Below, one piece after another: positions 9,949 through 19,678 of a stretch of DNA of 64,000 nt. A program made the translations under genes and the position numbers. Source of the DNA: Bdellovibrionales bacterium (GTDB lineage Bacteria; Myxococcota; XYA12-FULL-58-9; SYDY01); NCBI GenBank assembly GCA_005801425.1, contig SYDY01000121.1:1-64000 (forward strand), given 5' to 3'. Each line of letters opens with the position of its first letter. The first letter of the stretch is position 1. The notes beneath the pieces are model-generated. The model searched no databases and had not been told where the DNA came from. It saw only the letters and a program-made list of their open reading frames with translations.

Positions 9949-10941
9949 TTACGCCCCAGATTCAAGCGGCAATTCGTCCGCATCTTCCATAATGTGTCTA
10001 AAAAATCGACGCGCGCCATGGTCTTGAAGCTCTTCAAAACGTGCAACGTAATGTCGATAATCGCGATAGGGGGTCCCAGGAAGTGTTTCTTTTAATTCAT
10101 ACCGCTCAAAACAGTCCACCGCCCGTGAGACAGCCGCATAACAGCACGCACCAAACAATGCTTCCCGTTCCCCTGGCCCCATCAATCGCAGTTGCAGATA
10201 ACCACGAACGAGACTTCGCGCCGTTTCGACCACCAAACTGTCGTGCAAAAAACACCATTCAACCAACGCATGGGCAAGATCCATCAACAACGGGCCTGTG
10301 CACGCACGCTGAAACCCGCTTACATCTGATAACTCACCCAGCACAAAGCGCACATGGGATGGCGTGAGATCGCCATGCACAATACCACGCGGTAATGTCT
10401 CCATGTCGGGATAATTCACCATGTGGTCAGCTAAAAGTCGCAGCAAGGGTACATGACTATCTGACGCTTGAAGCGAACATTGATGAAGCCTCGACACCAT
10501 GCGTGTTACATCAAAGCCATTGCGGCGGCGACGACGCAAGCGACGACCTGCATGGTGTACCCCCGCCAAGAACCTTCCTATCTGGCGCATGTGAGAGGGG
10601 ATCACCTCAAAAACGCCTACACGACGTCCGGTAGGATATGCGAACACCGACAATTGTTGACGGGGGCCTACCGGTAAAACAGCGCCTTTTATGCCCGCCT
10701 CAAACATTGCCAAAACAGGCAAACCATGGGCGGAGAGGTGGAAAACTAAGGATTCTTCAAAACGCGCATCGCTGAGTGTTCGATCCTGCACAACGCGCAA
10801 AAGGTATTTGCCTTGGGTGGTGATCAGCGCCTGTTCGGTGATATCGGTGCGCGTGTCGCAAACATCAACGACGTCGCCCAACTGAAACATCCGCATGTAA
10901 TGACGAAGTGCATAATCAGGAAGAAGGGATCGTTGTACCAT
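9949..10941 (-). CDS. homoserine kinase type II-like / APH-fold protein, probably catalytically impaired
   Basis: A 330-residue member of the ThrB type II / aminoglycoside phosphotransferase fold. The strongest match is GIVHGDLTPSHVRFVLGEL..VSGFQRACTGPLLMDLAHALVEWC, which follows the family pattern HGDLxxxNvLF...ViDFyyAC..p..yDlA.c.n.WC. The catalytic Asp191 is kept in HGD. The metal-binding Asn is replaced by His196, and the second metal-binding Asp (VIDF) is replaced, giving VSGF at 207-210. A run of arginines (GRRLRRRRR, 132-140) lies in a loop. By analogy it should be a kinase that lost efficient metal binding, or one with another substrate. It is single on the minus strand and lacks threonine-pathway neighbours in view. 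Confidence 0.78.
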   Translation of the reverse strand: MVQRSLLPDYALRHYMRMFQLGDVVDVCDTRTDITEQALITTQGKYLLRVVQDRTLSDARFEESLVFHLSAHGLPVLAMFEAGIKGAVLPVGPRQQLSVFAYPTGRRVGVFEVIPSHMRQIGRFLAGVHHAGRRLRRRRRNGFDVTRMVSRLHQCSLQASDSHVPLLRLLADHMVNYPDMETLPRGIVHGDLTPSHVRFVLGELSDVSGFQRACTGPLLMDLAHALVEWCFLHDSLVVETARSLVRGYLQLRLMGPGEREALFGACCYAAVSRAVDCFERYELKETLPGTPYRDYRHYVARFEELQDHGARRFFRHIMEDADELPLESGA

Positions 10942-11055
10942 CTAGTTAACAAGTGTAACGCAAAAATGTTCAATCCCCTGAAGTTGGGCCTACGCGAGAT
11001 GGTAGGACGAGATGCCTTGCATAAGTACATCATAAAACGATACACCCGCCCCCCT

Positions 11056-11481
11056 ATGACAAACATCAAGGCCGGATCAGACATCGATGCCCCATGCGGC
11101 CGCTGCAAGTTAGAACTCGCACATGTGGTGGTGGCAGCAGTCGATGGGACAGCAGCCCAAGTGGAATGCAAAACCTGTGGAAGTATCCACAAATACCGTG
11201 CCATCAAAAAGGTCGCACATCGCGTTGGGAAACAACCGATCACACGCGAACGTAAAAGTCCCTCAACCTCGGGCAAAAAACGTATAGAAAACAGAGAACT
11301 CACGGCTGATCAGATTGCCGGCAATGTGCCCTATTCGCCTACACGTACTTTTATTCATGGACAGATTATTGCCCATGCCATGTTCGGTTATGGTTGCGTT
11401 GAACACGTGGCGGACAGCAAAATTGAAGTTTCTTTCCGAGAACAACGACGCATTTTGATTCATAATCGCCCAGCGGCGTGA
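11056..11481 (+). CDS. small zinc-ribbon protein with SH3-like tail
   Basis: A 141-residue protein of unknown function. It opens with a treble/ribbon-type metal site, CGRC (15-18) and CKTC about 20 residues later, then a basic linker (KKVAHRVGKQPITRERK..SGKKR), then a beta-rich tail TFIHGQIIAHAMFGYGCVEHV..KIEVSFREQRRILIHN, resembling the small Tudor/SH3 folds found on polymerase-binding proteins. The combination suggests nucleic acid or polymerase binding, but that is inference. The ATG at 11056 is used because residues before it lack coding character; upstream in-frame starts at 10999 and 10813 overlap the divergent gene. No clear ribosome site is seen. It lies 71 bases before the sigma factor gene on the same strand. 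Confidence 0.68.
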   Translation: MTNIKAGSDIDAPCGRCKLELAHVVVAAVDGTAAQVECKTCGSIHKYRAIKKVAHRVGKQPITRERKSPSTSGKKRIENRELTADQIAGNVPYSPTRTFIHGQIIAHAMFGYGCVEHVADSKIEVSFREQRRILIHNRPAA

Positions 11482-11490
11482 TCTTGTGAC

Positions 11491-11510
11491 AGGCAGACCT
11501 TGCCGCTACA
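11491..11510 (-). repeat. REP-like element with GTAG head
   Basis: On the minus strand it reads TGTAGCGGCAAGGTCTGCCT: a GTAG head beside a small imperfect hairpin (GGCA/TGCC). It matches the head seen in the copies at 32140, 35486, 38115, 61696 and 62741. It lies in the gap between the zinc-ribbon gene and the sigma factor gene. Confidence 0.45.
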
Positions 11511-11517
11511 TTCTGCG

Positions 11518-11552
11518 TGATCTGTTTCTATAAAATCGCTTATAATAAATAA
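11518..11552 (+). promoter_or_regulatory. sigma70-type promoter for the sigma factor gene
   Basis: A perfect TATAAT -10 box sits at 11541-11546. A weak -35 (TGATCT, 11518-11523) lies 17 bases upstream. The expected transcription start, about 7 bases after the -10, falls at 11553, the first base of the GTG codon of the sigma factor gene, which suggests a leaderless message. Confidence 0.5.
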
Positions 11553-12851
11553 GTGATAAACCAAGACCAAGAACCATCATCCGACGAACTGGATGGCGAA
11601 GAGCAGATCCGAGCCAAAGCTAGCCCCAACGGCCAGCCAGCCAGTCGATTGGCCAAAGCCCGGGCAGATGCTCTTGCGACCTACATGGGCTCGCTGGGCG
11701 GCATTCCACTCTTTACTCCTAAGGAAGAAAAGGAAGCTGCCATACATTTGGCCAACTTGCGTTTAAAACTCTGGGAAAGCCTCCTTAAGCTTCCCAAAGC
11801 AACTCAGCATTTGTGCGCACTTCTTACCAAAGAAACACCAGCAGAAATTATAAGCCAAAGCAACGACTTGCTGGAACGCTATCAACATGCCCATATCCCC
11901 TTGGGCGCAGCACGTATTTCACCTTCACCTAAGCATGCAAAACAGGTCCAAGAATTGGCTCAAGCGTTGTCGTTGTATGATTGCGATCTCATACTCTTAG
12001 ATAAGATCATCGCAACACTTCATGGCGCGATATGCCGAAATCAAGCATTGCAACCAAGAAGCCTCTTTCGTATCACAAACGATGAGATCGCTGTACTGGA
12101 GCAGTTGCGTGGCGAAGCCCTACAAGAACGCAATAAATTTGTACGTGCCAATTTACGTCTTGTGATCAGCGTTGCCCGACATTTTATTCATGTCAACTTG
12201 CCACTTATTGATCTCATCCAAGAGGGCAATATGGGACTGATCAAAGCCATCCATCGCTTTGATCATCGACGCGGATTTAGATTTTCAACCTATGCCCATT
12301 GGTGGATCAGGCAATCGGTGGAACGTGCTATCGTCAACAAAGGTGCACATATTCGTTTGCCCGTTCATCTGCTTGACGCCCACCGACTCGCCAGTCGCGC
12401 AGCAATCAAAGCAGCACAACGTCTAGGACGCACTGCCACCCGTGATGAAATTGCACATGAAGCAAATATCACACCTAAAAAACTCGAAAGCATTTTAAAC
12501 AGCGTATTGCCTGACACAAAATCACTGGATGACCATTTGGGCCATGACGATCCACGCGCATTGGTCGATCTGGTGCAAGATGACACACCACTATGCGACG
12601 AAGCCATGATCCTCGAAAATGGTTTTGAGCACGTCCGCGAATTGCTTGATGTTTTAACGCCGCTTGAGCGCGATATCATCAAACGTCGATTTGGCTTGGG
12701 CGATGACAATGACCAAACACTCGAAGAAATTGGAAAAAATTATCATCTCTCACGAGAACGTGTACGACAAATTCAAACGCAGACACTCGCTAAATTGCGA
12801 CGGTTGTATCAGCACAAATATGCGGATGAAGATTCGAGACGGGGTCAGTAG
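11553..12851 (+). CDS. sigma-70 family RNA polymerase sigma factor, group 2 (RpoS-like)
   Basis: A 432-residue sigma factor. Region 1.2 is ALATYMGSLGGIPLFTPKEE (about 40-60). Residues 65-190 are a non-conserved spacer. Region 2 runs FVRANLRLVISVARHF..LIDLIQEGNMGLIKAIHRFD, with the -10 recognition helix FSTYAHWWIRQSVERAI. The motif IRLPVH follows, region 3 includes LGRTATRDEIAHEANI, and region 4 is LTPLERDIIKRRFGLGDDNDQTLEEIG..LSRERVRQIQ with the -35 recognition helix. WWIRQ-x-x-ERAI-x-N with IRLP is closer to RpoS than to RpoD; without region 1.1 it is best called a group 2 alternative sigma. The start is a GTG with no ribosome site and a TATAAT seven bases upstream. It converges with the phosphofructokinase gene, seven bases apart. 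Confidence 0.9.
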   Translation: MINQDQEPSSDELDGEEQIRAKASPNGQPASRLAKARADALATYMGSLGGIPLFTPKEEKEAAIHLANLRLKLWESLLKLPKATQHLCALLTKETPAEIISQSNDLLERYQHAHIPLGAARISPSPKHAKQVQELAQALSLYDCDLILLDKIIATLHGAICRNQALQPRSLFRITNDEIAVLEQLRGEALQERNKFVRANLRLVISVARHFIHVNLPLIDLIQEGNMGLIKAIHRFDHRRGFRFSTYAHWWIRQSVERAIVNKGAHIRLPVHLLDAHRLASRAAIKAAQRLGRTATRDEIAHEANITPKKLESILNSVLPDTKSLDDHLGHDDPRALVDLVQDDTPLCDEAMILENGFEHVRELLDVLTPLERDIIKRRFGLGDDNDQTLEEIGKNYHLSRERVRQIQTQTLAKLRRLYQHKYADEDSRRGQ

Positions 12852-12858
12852 TCTCGAA

Positions 12859-14022
12859 TTAACGAAGGTACATGGGCATATCGAGCACCGACCGAATCAT
12901 CGGTTTATAATTTTCTGCATCGTAAAACTTATCAATTTCTACACGCTTCAATCCCTGGCTTAAAATAGACAAAGGCGCATTCCCGTAGCGTCCATCTTTA
13001 AGACGAACCAATTGGCCAAACTGTTTTTTGTTTGCCAATTCAAACGCGAGATTTGCAAAATTAAATGTAACCATCACATCCAAAGGATCAGGTCGGCCTG
13101 AACGGACCAAATAACCCAAGTTTTGATAAATCACACCAATGCCTGTTTTGGCTTTGAGCTGATCACCCAACCACTGACCCACACCGCCCAATTTTTTATG
13201 GCCATAGGCATCGGCTTCTCCATACTCCATCACGCCCCCCCCTTTCGGCACAGCGCCTTCGGAAATGGTCACCATCGCATAGCGCGATGGATTGGCATTG
13301 CGATCGCTGACAAGCAATGCAGCCAAATGATCGACATTGAAAGGCACTTCGGCGATGACACTGCGTTCACAGCTTGCAAGATAAGCGGGTATTAAAGCCG
13401 TTTCACCGCTGTTGCGGCCCATGCATTCAATGACTGCGATACGTTCGTGGGATCCAGTGCACGTTCGCAATTGGTGAATATACTCCACACTGCGCGCAAC
13501 ACATGTGGCAAATCCCAAGCAATAGTCGGTGCCATGCACATCGTTGTCCATGGTTTTGGGGATACCCACCACATGAAAACCTTCGTTGTACAAACGCTCA
13601 CCGTAGCTCAACGTGTCGTCACCACCGATGGGGAACAACGCATCGACACCAAGCGCCTCTAAATTATGCAACACGTGGGCGGTTGCATCAAACGTATCTT
13701 TGTCGGTACGTTTTTTTATCAGCGTTGAGTCTTGCAGAAATTTAGGAAGAGATTTGCTTGAGACGTTGCTCGGATTGGTGCGCGAACTGTGCAAAAATGT
13801 TCCGCCAAAACGATCAATGGTACGAACGACATTGCGATCCAAGGGAAGGATAAAACGCGAACGACTTTCGGGATCATCAAGATGGAGATCAAGCAAACCT
13901 TGCCAGCCATTGCGGATCCCAATCACCTCCCATCCCGCATCCAATGCAAGCATGGTTAACTGTTTGATTGCCGAATTAAGACCAGGAACGTCGCCACCAC
14001 CTGTGAGTACTGCTATGCGCAT
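12859..14022 (-). CDS. 6-phosphofructokinase, predicted PPi-dependent type
   Basis: Converts fructose 6-phosphate to fructose 1,6-bisphosphate in glycolysis. The 387-residue product starts [16 protein letters not shown], the phosphate-binding loop. The specificity signature GGDD at 133-136 with PKTMDND at 155-161 is important: in this family GGDG with PGTIDND goes with ATP, while the second Asp of GGDD with Lys in PKT is the hallmark of pyrophosphate-dependent enzymes. MGR (in ECMGRNSG) binds the sugar phosphate. PPi dependence would make the step reversible; that is inference from residues, not shown. The gene follows acsA by 25 bases on the same strand, so the two may be cotranscribed. Confidence 0.9.
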   Translation of the reverse strand: MRIAVLTGGGDVPGLNSAIKQLTMLALDAGWEVIGIRNGWQGLLDLHLDDPESRSRFILPLDRNVVRTIDRFGGTFLHSSRTNPSNVSSKSLPKFLQDSTLIKKRTDKDTFDATAHVLHNLEALGVDALFPIGGDDTLSYGERLYNEGFHVVGIPKTMDNDVHGTDYCLGFATCVARSVEYIHQLRTCTGSHERIAVIECMGRNSGETALIPAYLASCERSVIAEVPFNVDHLAALLVSDRNANPSRYAMVTISEGAVPKGGGVMEYGEADAYGHKKLGGVGQWLGDQLKAKTGIGVIYQNLGYLVRSGRPDPLDVMVTFNFANLAFELANKKQFGQLVRLKDGRYGNAPLSILSQGLKRVEIDKFYDAENYKPMIRSVLDMPMYLR

Positions 14023-14047
14023 GGGGGCGTATTACGCGAAGTAGAGG

Positions 14048-16006
14048 TTAGGCCGCAAGCTGGGCGAGGATTGAGGCATTTTCCAATGTCGATGTGTCTT
14101 GGGCGATGACTTCACCCGCTGCAAGAGAACGCAGCAAACGCCGCATGATTTTGCCTGAACGGGTTTTAGGGAGATTGTCGCCATAACGGATTTCTGCGGG
14201 ACGCGCCAATGCGCCGATTTGTTCGGTAACCCATGCGCGCAACTCAATCGTAAGTTTTGTGGCAGCATCCCCTTCTGGACGTGCCCCTTTGGGAACCACA
14301 AAGGCAACCACCGCTTCACCGGTCAGTGCATCAGGACGCCCCACCACAGCAGCTTCAGCAATATTGGGATGGGCGCACAGGGCCGATTCGATTTCCATAC
14401 TGCCAAGGCGATGGCCCGACACTTTGATCACGTCGTCATTGCGACCCAAGATCCAAAAATACCCCTCGGCATCGCGATGGGCCGAATCACCGGCCACATA
14501 ATAGCGATTGTTAAATTTATTCCAGTACGTTTCTTGGTAGCGTGCATCATCACCGTAGATCGTGCGCGCCATGCTCGGCCACGGACGCTTAATAACAAGG
14601 TATCCACCCTCCTCCGGCGATTGTATCCTTTCGCCTTCCTCATCAACAACATCGGCATCAATGCCTGGCAAAGGAAATGTACACGAACCCGGTTTTGTAA
14701 CCACTGCCCCGGGAATGGGTGACATCATGATCGATCCGGTTTCTGTTTGCCACCAGGTATCGACGATAGGGCAACGCGCGCCACCAATCACACGGTGATA
14801 CCACATCCATGCTTCGGGATTGATGGGCTCCCCCACCGATCCCAACAAACGCAATTTGGAAAGATCGTATTTTGCTGGAATGTCATCGCCCAACCGCATC
14901 AACGCGCGGATGGCCGTAGGCGCTGTGTAAAAAATGGTCACACCGTGTTTCTCACATATTTCCCAAAAACGGCCCCCATGGGGTTCTGTAGGCGCACCCT
15001 CGTACATAAGAATCGTTGCGCCTGCAGCAAGCGGGCCGTAAGCCACATAACTGTGACCTGTGATCCAACCCACATCGGCGGTGCACCAAAACACATCACT
15101 CGCTTGCAAATCGAACACCCATTTGCTCGTAAGCAATGCGCCAAGAAGGTATCCACCGCTTGCATGAACAATGCCTTTGGGACGCCCTGTAGAGCCCGAA
15201 GTGTACAATAAAAATAATGGATGTTCGGCATCGACCCACGCAGGATCGCAGGTGTCTTTCACGTTGGCCACAAGATCATGCCACCACACATCGCGTTTAT
15301 CGTCCATGGCAATGCCGTGATCTGTACGCTTCAAAACAACAACGTTTCGTACACTTTTGCAGCCGGTGCTTAAGGCTTTGTCCACAAAAGATTTGAGTTC
15401 GATAATTTTTCCGCCACGATGGCCGCCATCGGCAGTGATCACAAAACGTGCATTTGCATCTTCGATGCGACTTTTGAGTGATTCAGCAGAAAATCCACCA
15501 AAGACAACAGAATGCAACGCACCAATACGCGCACAGGCCTGCATGGCGATCACCGCTTCGGGCACATTGGGCATCAGTAAAATAATGCGATCGCCTTTGC
15601 GCGCACCCAGTTTGCGCAAACCATTGGCCAATCGGCATACTTCGCGATGCAATGATGCATAGGTGAACACCCGCACATCACCCTTTTCGCCTTCTGCGAT
15701 AATGGCTGTTTTTTGGCCACGACGTGCAAGATGGCGATCCAAACAATTCACGCTGACATTGAGTTCACCGCCTTCAAACCACGTATAACGCGGCGCACGA
15801 CTTGAATCGAGCACTTGTGGAAAGGGCTTATGCCAATCGATTTCTTCCTGGGCCAAGCGTCCCCAAAAACCTTCGGGATCGCGATCCGCTTCTTCGCGAA
15901 GTGATGTCAAACGATCGGGGGTGATGCGCGCGTGATCAACAAAGGCTTGGGGTGGATGAAATGTTCGCGTTTCATGAAGCACAGATCCAATCGTATCGTT
16001 TGTCAT
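14048..16006 (-). CDS. acsA: acetyl-CoA synthetase (AMP-forming)
   Basis: Activates acetate to acetyl-CoA through acetyl-AMP. The length of 652 residues equals that of the E. coli enzyme. Visible signatures: [10 protein letters not shown] near the N terminus, [14 protein letters not shown], the AMP-binding loop [77 protein letters not shown] and, at the C terminus, [15 protein letters not shown], whose last lysine before Ile is the catalytic and acetylation-controlled residue in homologues. The start ATG at 16006 has GGGGACCCC upstream. It leads the pair acsA-phosphofructokinase. A palindromic repeat cluster separates it from the next minus-strand gene. Confidence 0.97.
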   Translation of the reverse strand: MTNDTIGSVLHETRTFHPPQAFVDHARITPDRLTSLREEADRDPEGFWGRLAQEEIDWHKPFPQVLDSSRAPRYTWFEGGELNVSVNCLDRHLARRGQKTAIIAEGEKGDVRVFTYASLHREVCRLANGLRKLGARKGDRIILLMPNVPEAVIAMQACARIGALHSVVFGGFSAESLKSRIEDANARFVITADGGHRGGKIIELKSFVDKALSTGCKSVRNVVVLKRTDHGIAMDDKRDVWWHDLVANVKDTCDPAWVDAEHPLFLLYTSGSTGRPKGIVHASGGYLLGALLTSKWVFDLQASDVFWCTADVGWITGHSYVAYGPLAAGATILMYEGAPTEPHGGRFWEICEKHGVTIFYTAPTAIRALMRLGDDIPAKYDLSKLRLLGSVGEPINPEAWMWYHRVIGGARCPIVDTWWQTETGSIMMSPIPGAVVTKPGSCTFPLPGIDADVVDEEGERIQSPEEGGYLVIKRPWPSMARTIYGDDARYQETYWNKFNNRYYVAGDSAHRDAEGYFWILGRNDDVIKVSGHRLGSMEIESALCAHPNIAEAAVVGRPDALTGEAVVAFVVPKGARPEGDAATKLTIELRAWVTEQIGALARPAEIRYGDNLPKTRSGKIMRRLLRSLAAGEVIAQDTSTLENASILAQLAA

Positions 16007-16040
16007 GGGGTCCCCTTGTTAAGCGTTATCCCGATCATAG

Positions 16041-16128
16041 GTTCCCGCCTGCGCGGGAATGACAGGGGATCCAGAAATAGATGTTTGGGCAACAAATGCC
16101 CTGGATCCCCGCCTTCGCGGGGTTGACG
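16041..16128. repeat. pair of dispersed palindromes in inverted arrangement
   Basis: Two hairpins, TTCCCGCctgcGCGGGAA (16042-16059) and CCCCGCCTTCGCGGGG (16107-16122), each flanked by matching GGGGATCCAG and CTGGATCCCC blocks that face each other. The whole unit is an inverted repeat of about 85 bases, MITE-like, occupying the gap between acsA and the first big lipoprotein gene. Confidence 0.6.
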
Positions 16129-16131
16129 ATT

Positions 16132-19100
16132 CTAAGGCAACGTCACCATGCCTGCAACTGGCGATGTATCGTAGGTACACCCGTTAGAAGCCGCAGCGGC
16201 TCCCGCTGTTGTGCATCCATTGACTCCCTCACATGGGTCAATGACTTCGATACACGCATCGATTACCGTCGAATTACAATCGCTCAAGTCACTAGTGCTA
16301 CCCACTTTTCCGCGGCCAATGGACGCACCACCCGCGCCTGCGCCACCGCAACCACCTTTGCCACCCGCATGGCCTGCACCGCCATTGCCACCCGAACTCG
16401 CCCCCGTCCCATTGCCCTCTGCGCCTGGTGAACCCGTAATACCCGAACCACCTGCACCACCCGAACCACCACGGCCACCTTGACCGCCTGTGCCACGAGT
16501 AATGTTTAGTTTTTCTTTGATTTGAATCCTTGAACCCGTGTTGACACGCATCAATCCAATGGATGGGCCACCCGCGTAACCTAAAGAGCCCGCGCCACCA
16601 CCGCTACCCCCTGCACCACCACTGCCGCCTTTGCCATTATTTAAAGTACTTCCCCCCGGCGAACAGCCACCACCACCGCCGCCGCCGCCATCGCCTTGCG
16701 CACCCACTGCGCCATTTGCAGCAATGCTTGTTGCGCTCCAAAGACCAGTCGTCGTATTCACAAAGCCTGTGTCAGCATCATCATGGGTTCCGTTGGATCC
16801 TCCAGAATTAGGGCAGCTACCATCGCCTCCATCACCGCCTGCAACGGATCCTATACACGATCCCGCTGTACCGCCCGCACTACCAGTACAAGAAGAATCG
16901 CCTTTCGTTCCTGCTGTACCTGCTGTGAGTGCATTTCCGCCCGCCCCGCCAGCAAAACCACCGCCCGTCGAACCTGCAGTGCCGTTGCTTCCTGAAGCCC
17001 CATTGCCCCCATTGCCCGCAACAAGCGTTACCCCATCAAGCACCACGGGTGCCCCAGGGTTTAAAATAAGCATGGCCATGGATGCATGCCCTGCGCTTGC
17101 ACTCCCATCACCTGCATTGCCTGAGGTGATGGAAACGTTTTTTAATTCGACCCGCGCTTTGGTATTGCGAATGATGGCGCCGAAGGCGTCTCTGTTCAAA
17201 GCTGCATTGGTTCCAGAAAATTTGATATTGCGAATAATCACATCTTCAAAAAGAGTGGCCCCATCGATGAGTAATATAGCATCGGCAACGCTAGGTGTGA
17301 CAGTAAGAGTCGCAGTCCCCACATTAGGACCTTCAATCACAACACCACGGGGGATTTTAATCGTGGCCGATTCGGTGTAGCTGCCTGCCGCCACACTTAT
17401 CAAAATAGAATTGCCACAAGAAGGGTTCAAGTCGTCAAGCGCGGTATCAAGGGCATAACCAAGCGTTTTGCATGGTGTATTAGAATTCCCACAGTTTGGA
17501 GCGTTATTGCCTGAAGAATACGAAACAAAAAGAGAAGATACCGTGGGTGCCGCGTAACATGAACAAATAGTATCACATACAGAGCCATGCGATGCATTCC
17601 CACATAAGCACGTCAATCCACCTGCATCATCGCAACTTGTAGAACATCGAACGCCCGCAGGAAAATCATCTTCAACACACTTACCACACGATCCACATCC
17701 ACCAGAGCAGTTGCACGAAGCACCTGCAGATACAGAGCTGCATGCTGCACTATGATTTGCATTGCATCGCCAATTGCCCAAACAATCATCATTACCGCAT
17801 GCGCTATTGTAAGTACTTCCTGCATTAACACACTCGTTGTTGCAGCAGTATGAATTTCCTGTGCAGAAATCATCATTGCCGTCAACGACATTATTGCATT
17901 GCCCTACGAGTCCATCTTTCCCACAATCTTTGCACTCACCATCACAAATAGAATCACAGCAAACTTTTCCTTTTGTATTGGTTGCAACACAATGGGCACT
18001 TGTGCATTGATCATTCGTCTCACATGCAACACTATTCGCACGTTGACACGCATCGGATCCTGTTATGCCACGGCATGCCCCATCAGGACATTCATTCAAT
18101 GGGTCGGTTCCCGCTGTGATGGGCTCCCATAGGGGTGCGGTGGTTCCTGCGCATGTACTTGTTTGAAGTATGGCGCATTTTGGACGCGCCGGTGTAGCAA
18201 TCATACCGCTGACATCCGCATTCGTACACGCATCAATTTCACTCAAGCACACACCCGAACCATTGCACTGCGCGAGCGTCGTTGGCGGCACAGATTTGCG
18301 ACATTCATAATCACTTACTTTTTTATAATAGGCACTGCAGGTGTGATTGCATACAAGATCAGCATCAGAACCGCTGCAATTGGGAGTGCCACTCACTGAT
18401 TTACTTGGCGTTCCTATGTTACAGCGACAATCATCATCCACACCCACATTCTCTTGTATAGATGCACACAATTCGACCGATGCAGTCGATGTTCCAGAAC
18501 CGAAACAACGATTGTTCGGCAATGGCGGACGAATAGAACTCTTGGTATCATCACAATCCACGTAGAGATTGTTGGTGCCCGATTTACTCACACAGTTTGA
18601 TCCGCAACTCGTGAAACCATCATTGTCTTTGTCAAAATCTTCGTCGAGAGTTGCATCACAATCTTCATTGCGACCATCGCACGCATTTTCGACCGCCCCC
18701 ACAGGTAACACTTCGCCGGCACAAGGCCCCCAAACATAAGAACGACCTTCTTGTGTGCAAAGCTGTGTTCCCGCTTTGCATGTTGATATTGAAAAATTAT
18801 AAGAGTTCTGAATACTTGTCGTAATCGCATTGCCTGACAAGCCACGAAAACACGCGCGACTCGTTCCCGTGCATGGGAGACCATCGTCGGCCACACCATC
18901 GCAATCTTCATCAAGCTCATTGTTGATTTCTGCAGCAGGCAATACGCCGCCTTCGCACGTAGTACCCCATACTCCGTCAACGCAGGTAATATGCCCCATA
19001 GCACAAAGGCCCATACCCGGTATGGGTGCACCTGTTCCGCTCACTGCAATAGGAGAACATGGCATCGTTGCGCCTGTCGTGCAGCCTGCGCATCCCATTT

Positions 19101-19620
19101 CTTTGGCAGGGATTCCGCTGCAATCGTCATCAACCGTTGTCGTTGTACAATTTTCATTGCGAAATGGATTAATCAAAGCATTGGACTCTTTGCAATCACA
19201 GGTAGGGCCACCTGCACACGGCAAAAAGCCATCACCATCGACATCTTTTGCAAGATGATCTGTCGTAAGCCTCAGCGACACATCGCTTATGCCCGCATCT
19301 AAAAATGTAATTACCGAAGCACCGGATGCAATATTGGTATTGTTCTTGTTTCCTGCGACACGCAGCAAAAATCCGTCTTTGACCAAATCTGTTTTTTGAA
19401 TAAGCAAAACCAACGGAACATTTTTAATATCGCGATCAATCACCGGCTCTGACAGCGACGTTTCAGCGCCGGCACGATTACGCGCACGCAACACAATCGT
19501 ATCCAGATCAACATCGCTCGTGATCGTCACACGAACACCGTCAGGAAGCGTCGGCTCCGAGGAGCCCTTGCAGCCTACAAGACCTAACAGCAATAAACCG
19601 CAATACAATCGTTTCGTCAT
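16132..19620 (-). CDS. large Cys-rich lipoprotein with MopE-like metal-binding stretches and beta-helix/Gly-rich C-terminal half
   Basis: A 1162-residue surface or outer-membrane lipoprotein. The signal MTKRLYCGLLLLGLVGC has its lipobox Cys at 17. Residues 23-130 form a conserved beta domain (VRVTITSDVDLDTIVLRARN). Several DxDGDGF..C....CDC and DCD..DEDCDG blocks follow, the MopE-type Asp/Cys motifs known from Myxococcota and from a copper-binding methanotroph protein. The middle is dense in CxxC pairs (ICDGECKDCG, GSCGKC). About residue 700 on, DUF1565-like beta-helix features appear (CKTLGYALDTAL, IPRGVVIEGPNVG, VVIRNIKF). The last 250 residues are Gly/Ala repeats (GGAGGSGGGAG) ending in a Cys-containing cap. 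It is the upstream-facing paralogue of the next gene; function is unknown, metal binding and adhesion being the obvious possibilities. Confidence 0.9.
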   Translation of the reverse strand: MTKRLYCGLLLLGLVGCKGSSEPTLPDGVRVTITSDVDLDTIVLRARNRAGAETSLSEPVIDRDIKNVPLVLLIQKTDLVKDGFLLRVAGNKNNTNIASGASVITFLDAGISDVSLRLTTDHLAKDVDGDGFLPCAGGPTCDCKESNALINPFRNENCTTTTVDDDCSGIPAKEMGCAGCTTGATMPCSPIAVSGTGAPIPGMGLCAMGHITCVDGVWGTTCEGGVLPAAEINNELDEDCDGVADDGLPCTGTSRACFRGLSGNAITTSIQNSYNFSISTCKAGTQLCTQEGRSYVWGPCAGEVLPVGAVENACDGRNEDCDATLDEDFDKDNDGFTSCGSNCVSKSGTNNLYVDCDDTKSSIRPPLPNNRCFGSGTSTASVELCASIQENVGVDDDCRCNIGTPSKSVSGTPNCSGSDADLVCNHTCSAYYKKVSDYECRKSVPPTTLAQCNGSGVCLSEIDACTNADVSGMIATPARPKCAILQTSTCAGTTAPLWEPITAGTDPLNECPDGACRGITGSDACQRANSVACETNDQCTSAHCVATNTKGKVCCDSICDGECKDCGKDGLVGQCNNVVDGNDDFCTGNSYCCNNECVNAGSTYNSACGNDDCLGNWRCNANHSAACSSVSAGASCNCSGGCGSCGKCVEDDFPAGVRCSTSCDDAGGLTCLCGNASHGSVCDTICSCYAAPTVSSLFVSYSSGNNAPNCGNSNTPCKTLGYALDTALDDLNPSCGNSILISVAAGSYTESATIKIPRGVVIEGPNVGTATLTVTPSVADAILLIDGATLFEDVIIRNIKFSGTNAALNRDAFGAIIRNTKARVELKNVSITSGNAGDGSASAGHASMAMLILNPGAPVVLDGVTLVAGNGGNGASGSNGTAGSTGGGFAGGAGGNALTAGTAGTKGDSSCTGSAGGTAGSCIGSVAGGDGGDGSCPNSGGSNGTHDDADTGFVNTTTGLWSATSIAANGAVGAQGDGGGGGGGGCSPGGSTLNNGKGGSGGAGGSGGGAGSLGYAGGPSIGLMRVNTGSRIQIKEKLNITRGTGGQGGRGGSGGAGGSGITGSPGAEGNGTGASSGGNGGAGHAGGKGGCGGAGAGGASIGRGKVGSTSDLSDCNSTVIDACIEVIDPCEGVNGCTTAGAAAASNGCTYDTSPVAGMVTLP

Positions 19621-19672
19621 CGCAGGCCTATATTAGTCGCCTAAGGCATGTGCAGGCCATTTTCAGGTGCTT
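19621..19672 (-). promoter_or_regulatory. conserved upstream block shared by the two lipoprotein genes, copy 1
   Basis: Read toward the gene: CACCTGAAAATGGCCTGC, a variable stretch, then GCGACTAATATAGG ending nine bases before the ATG at 19620. The same blocks precede the paralogue at 22690. TAATAT is a candidate -10 box, 9 bases before the start codon, which would give a very short leader; no consensus -35 is seen. Confidence 0.45.
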
Positions 19673-19678
19673 AATCCT

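Noticed and set aside
16284-17000. Gly-rich repeats considered as PE_PGRS or a collagen-like protein
   Set aside because: The composition is only the C-terminal part of a lipoprotein with MopE-like and beta-helix domains; mycobacterial PE or Gly-X-Y collagen rules are not met.
16631-17380. Long plus-strand Pro-rich open frame opposite the lipoprotein gene
   Set aside because: Poly-Pro is the mirror of the Gly-rich codons on the minus strand; no ribosome site.
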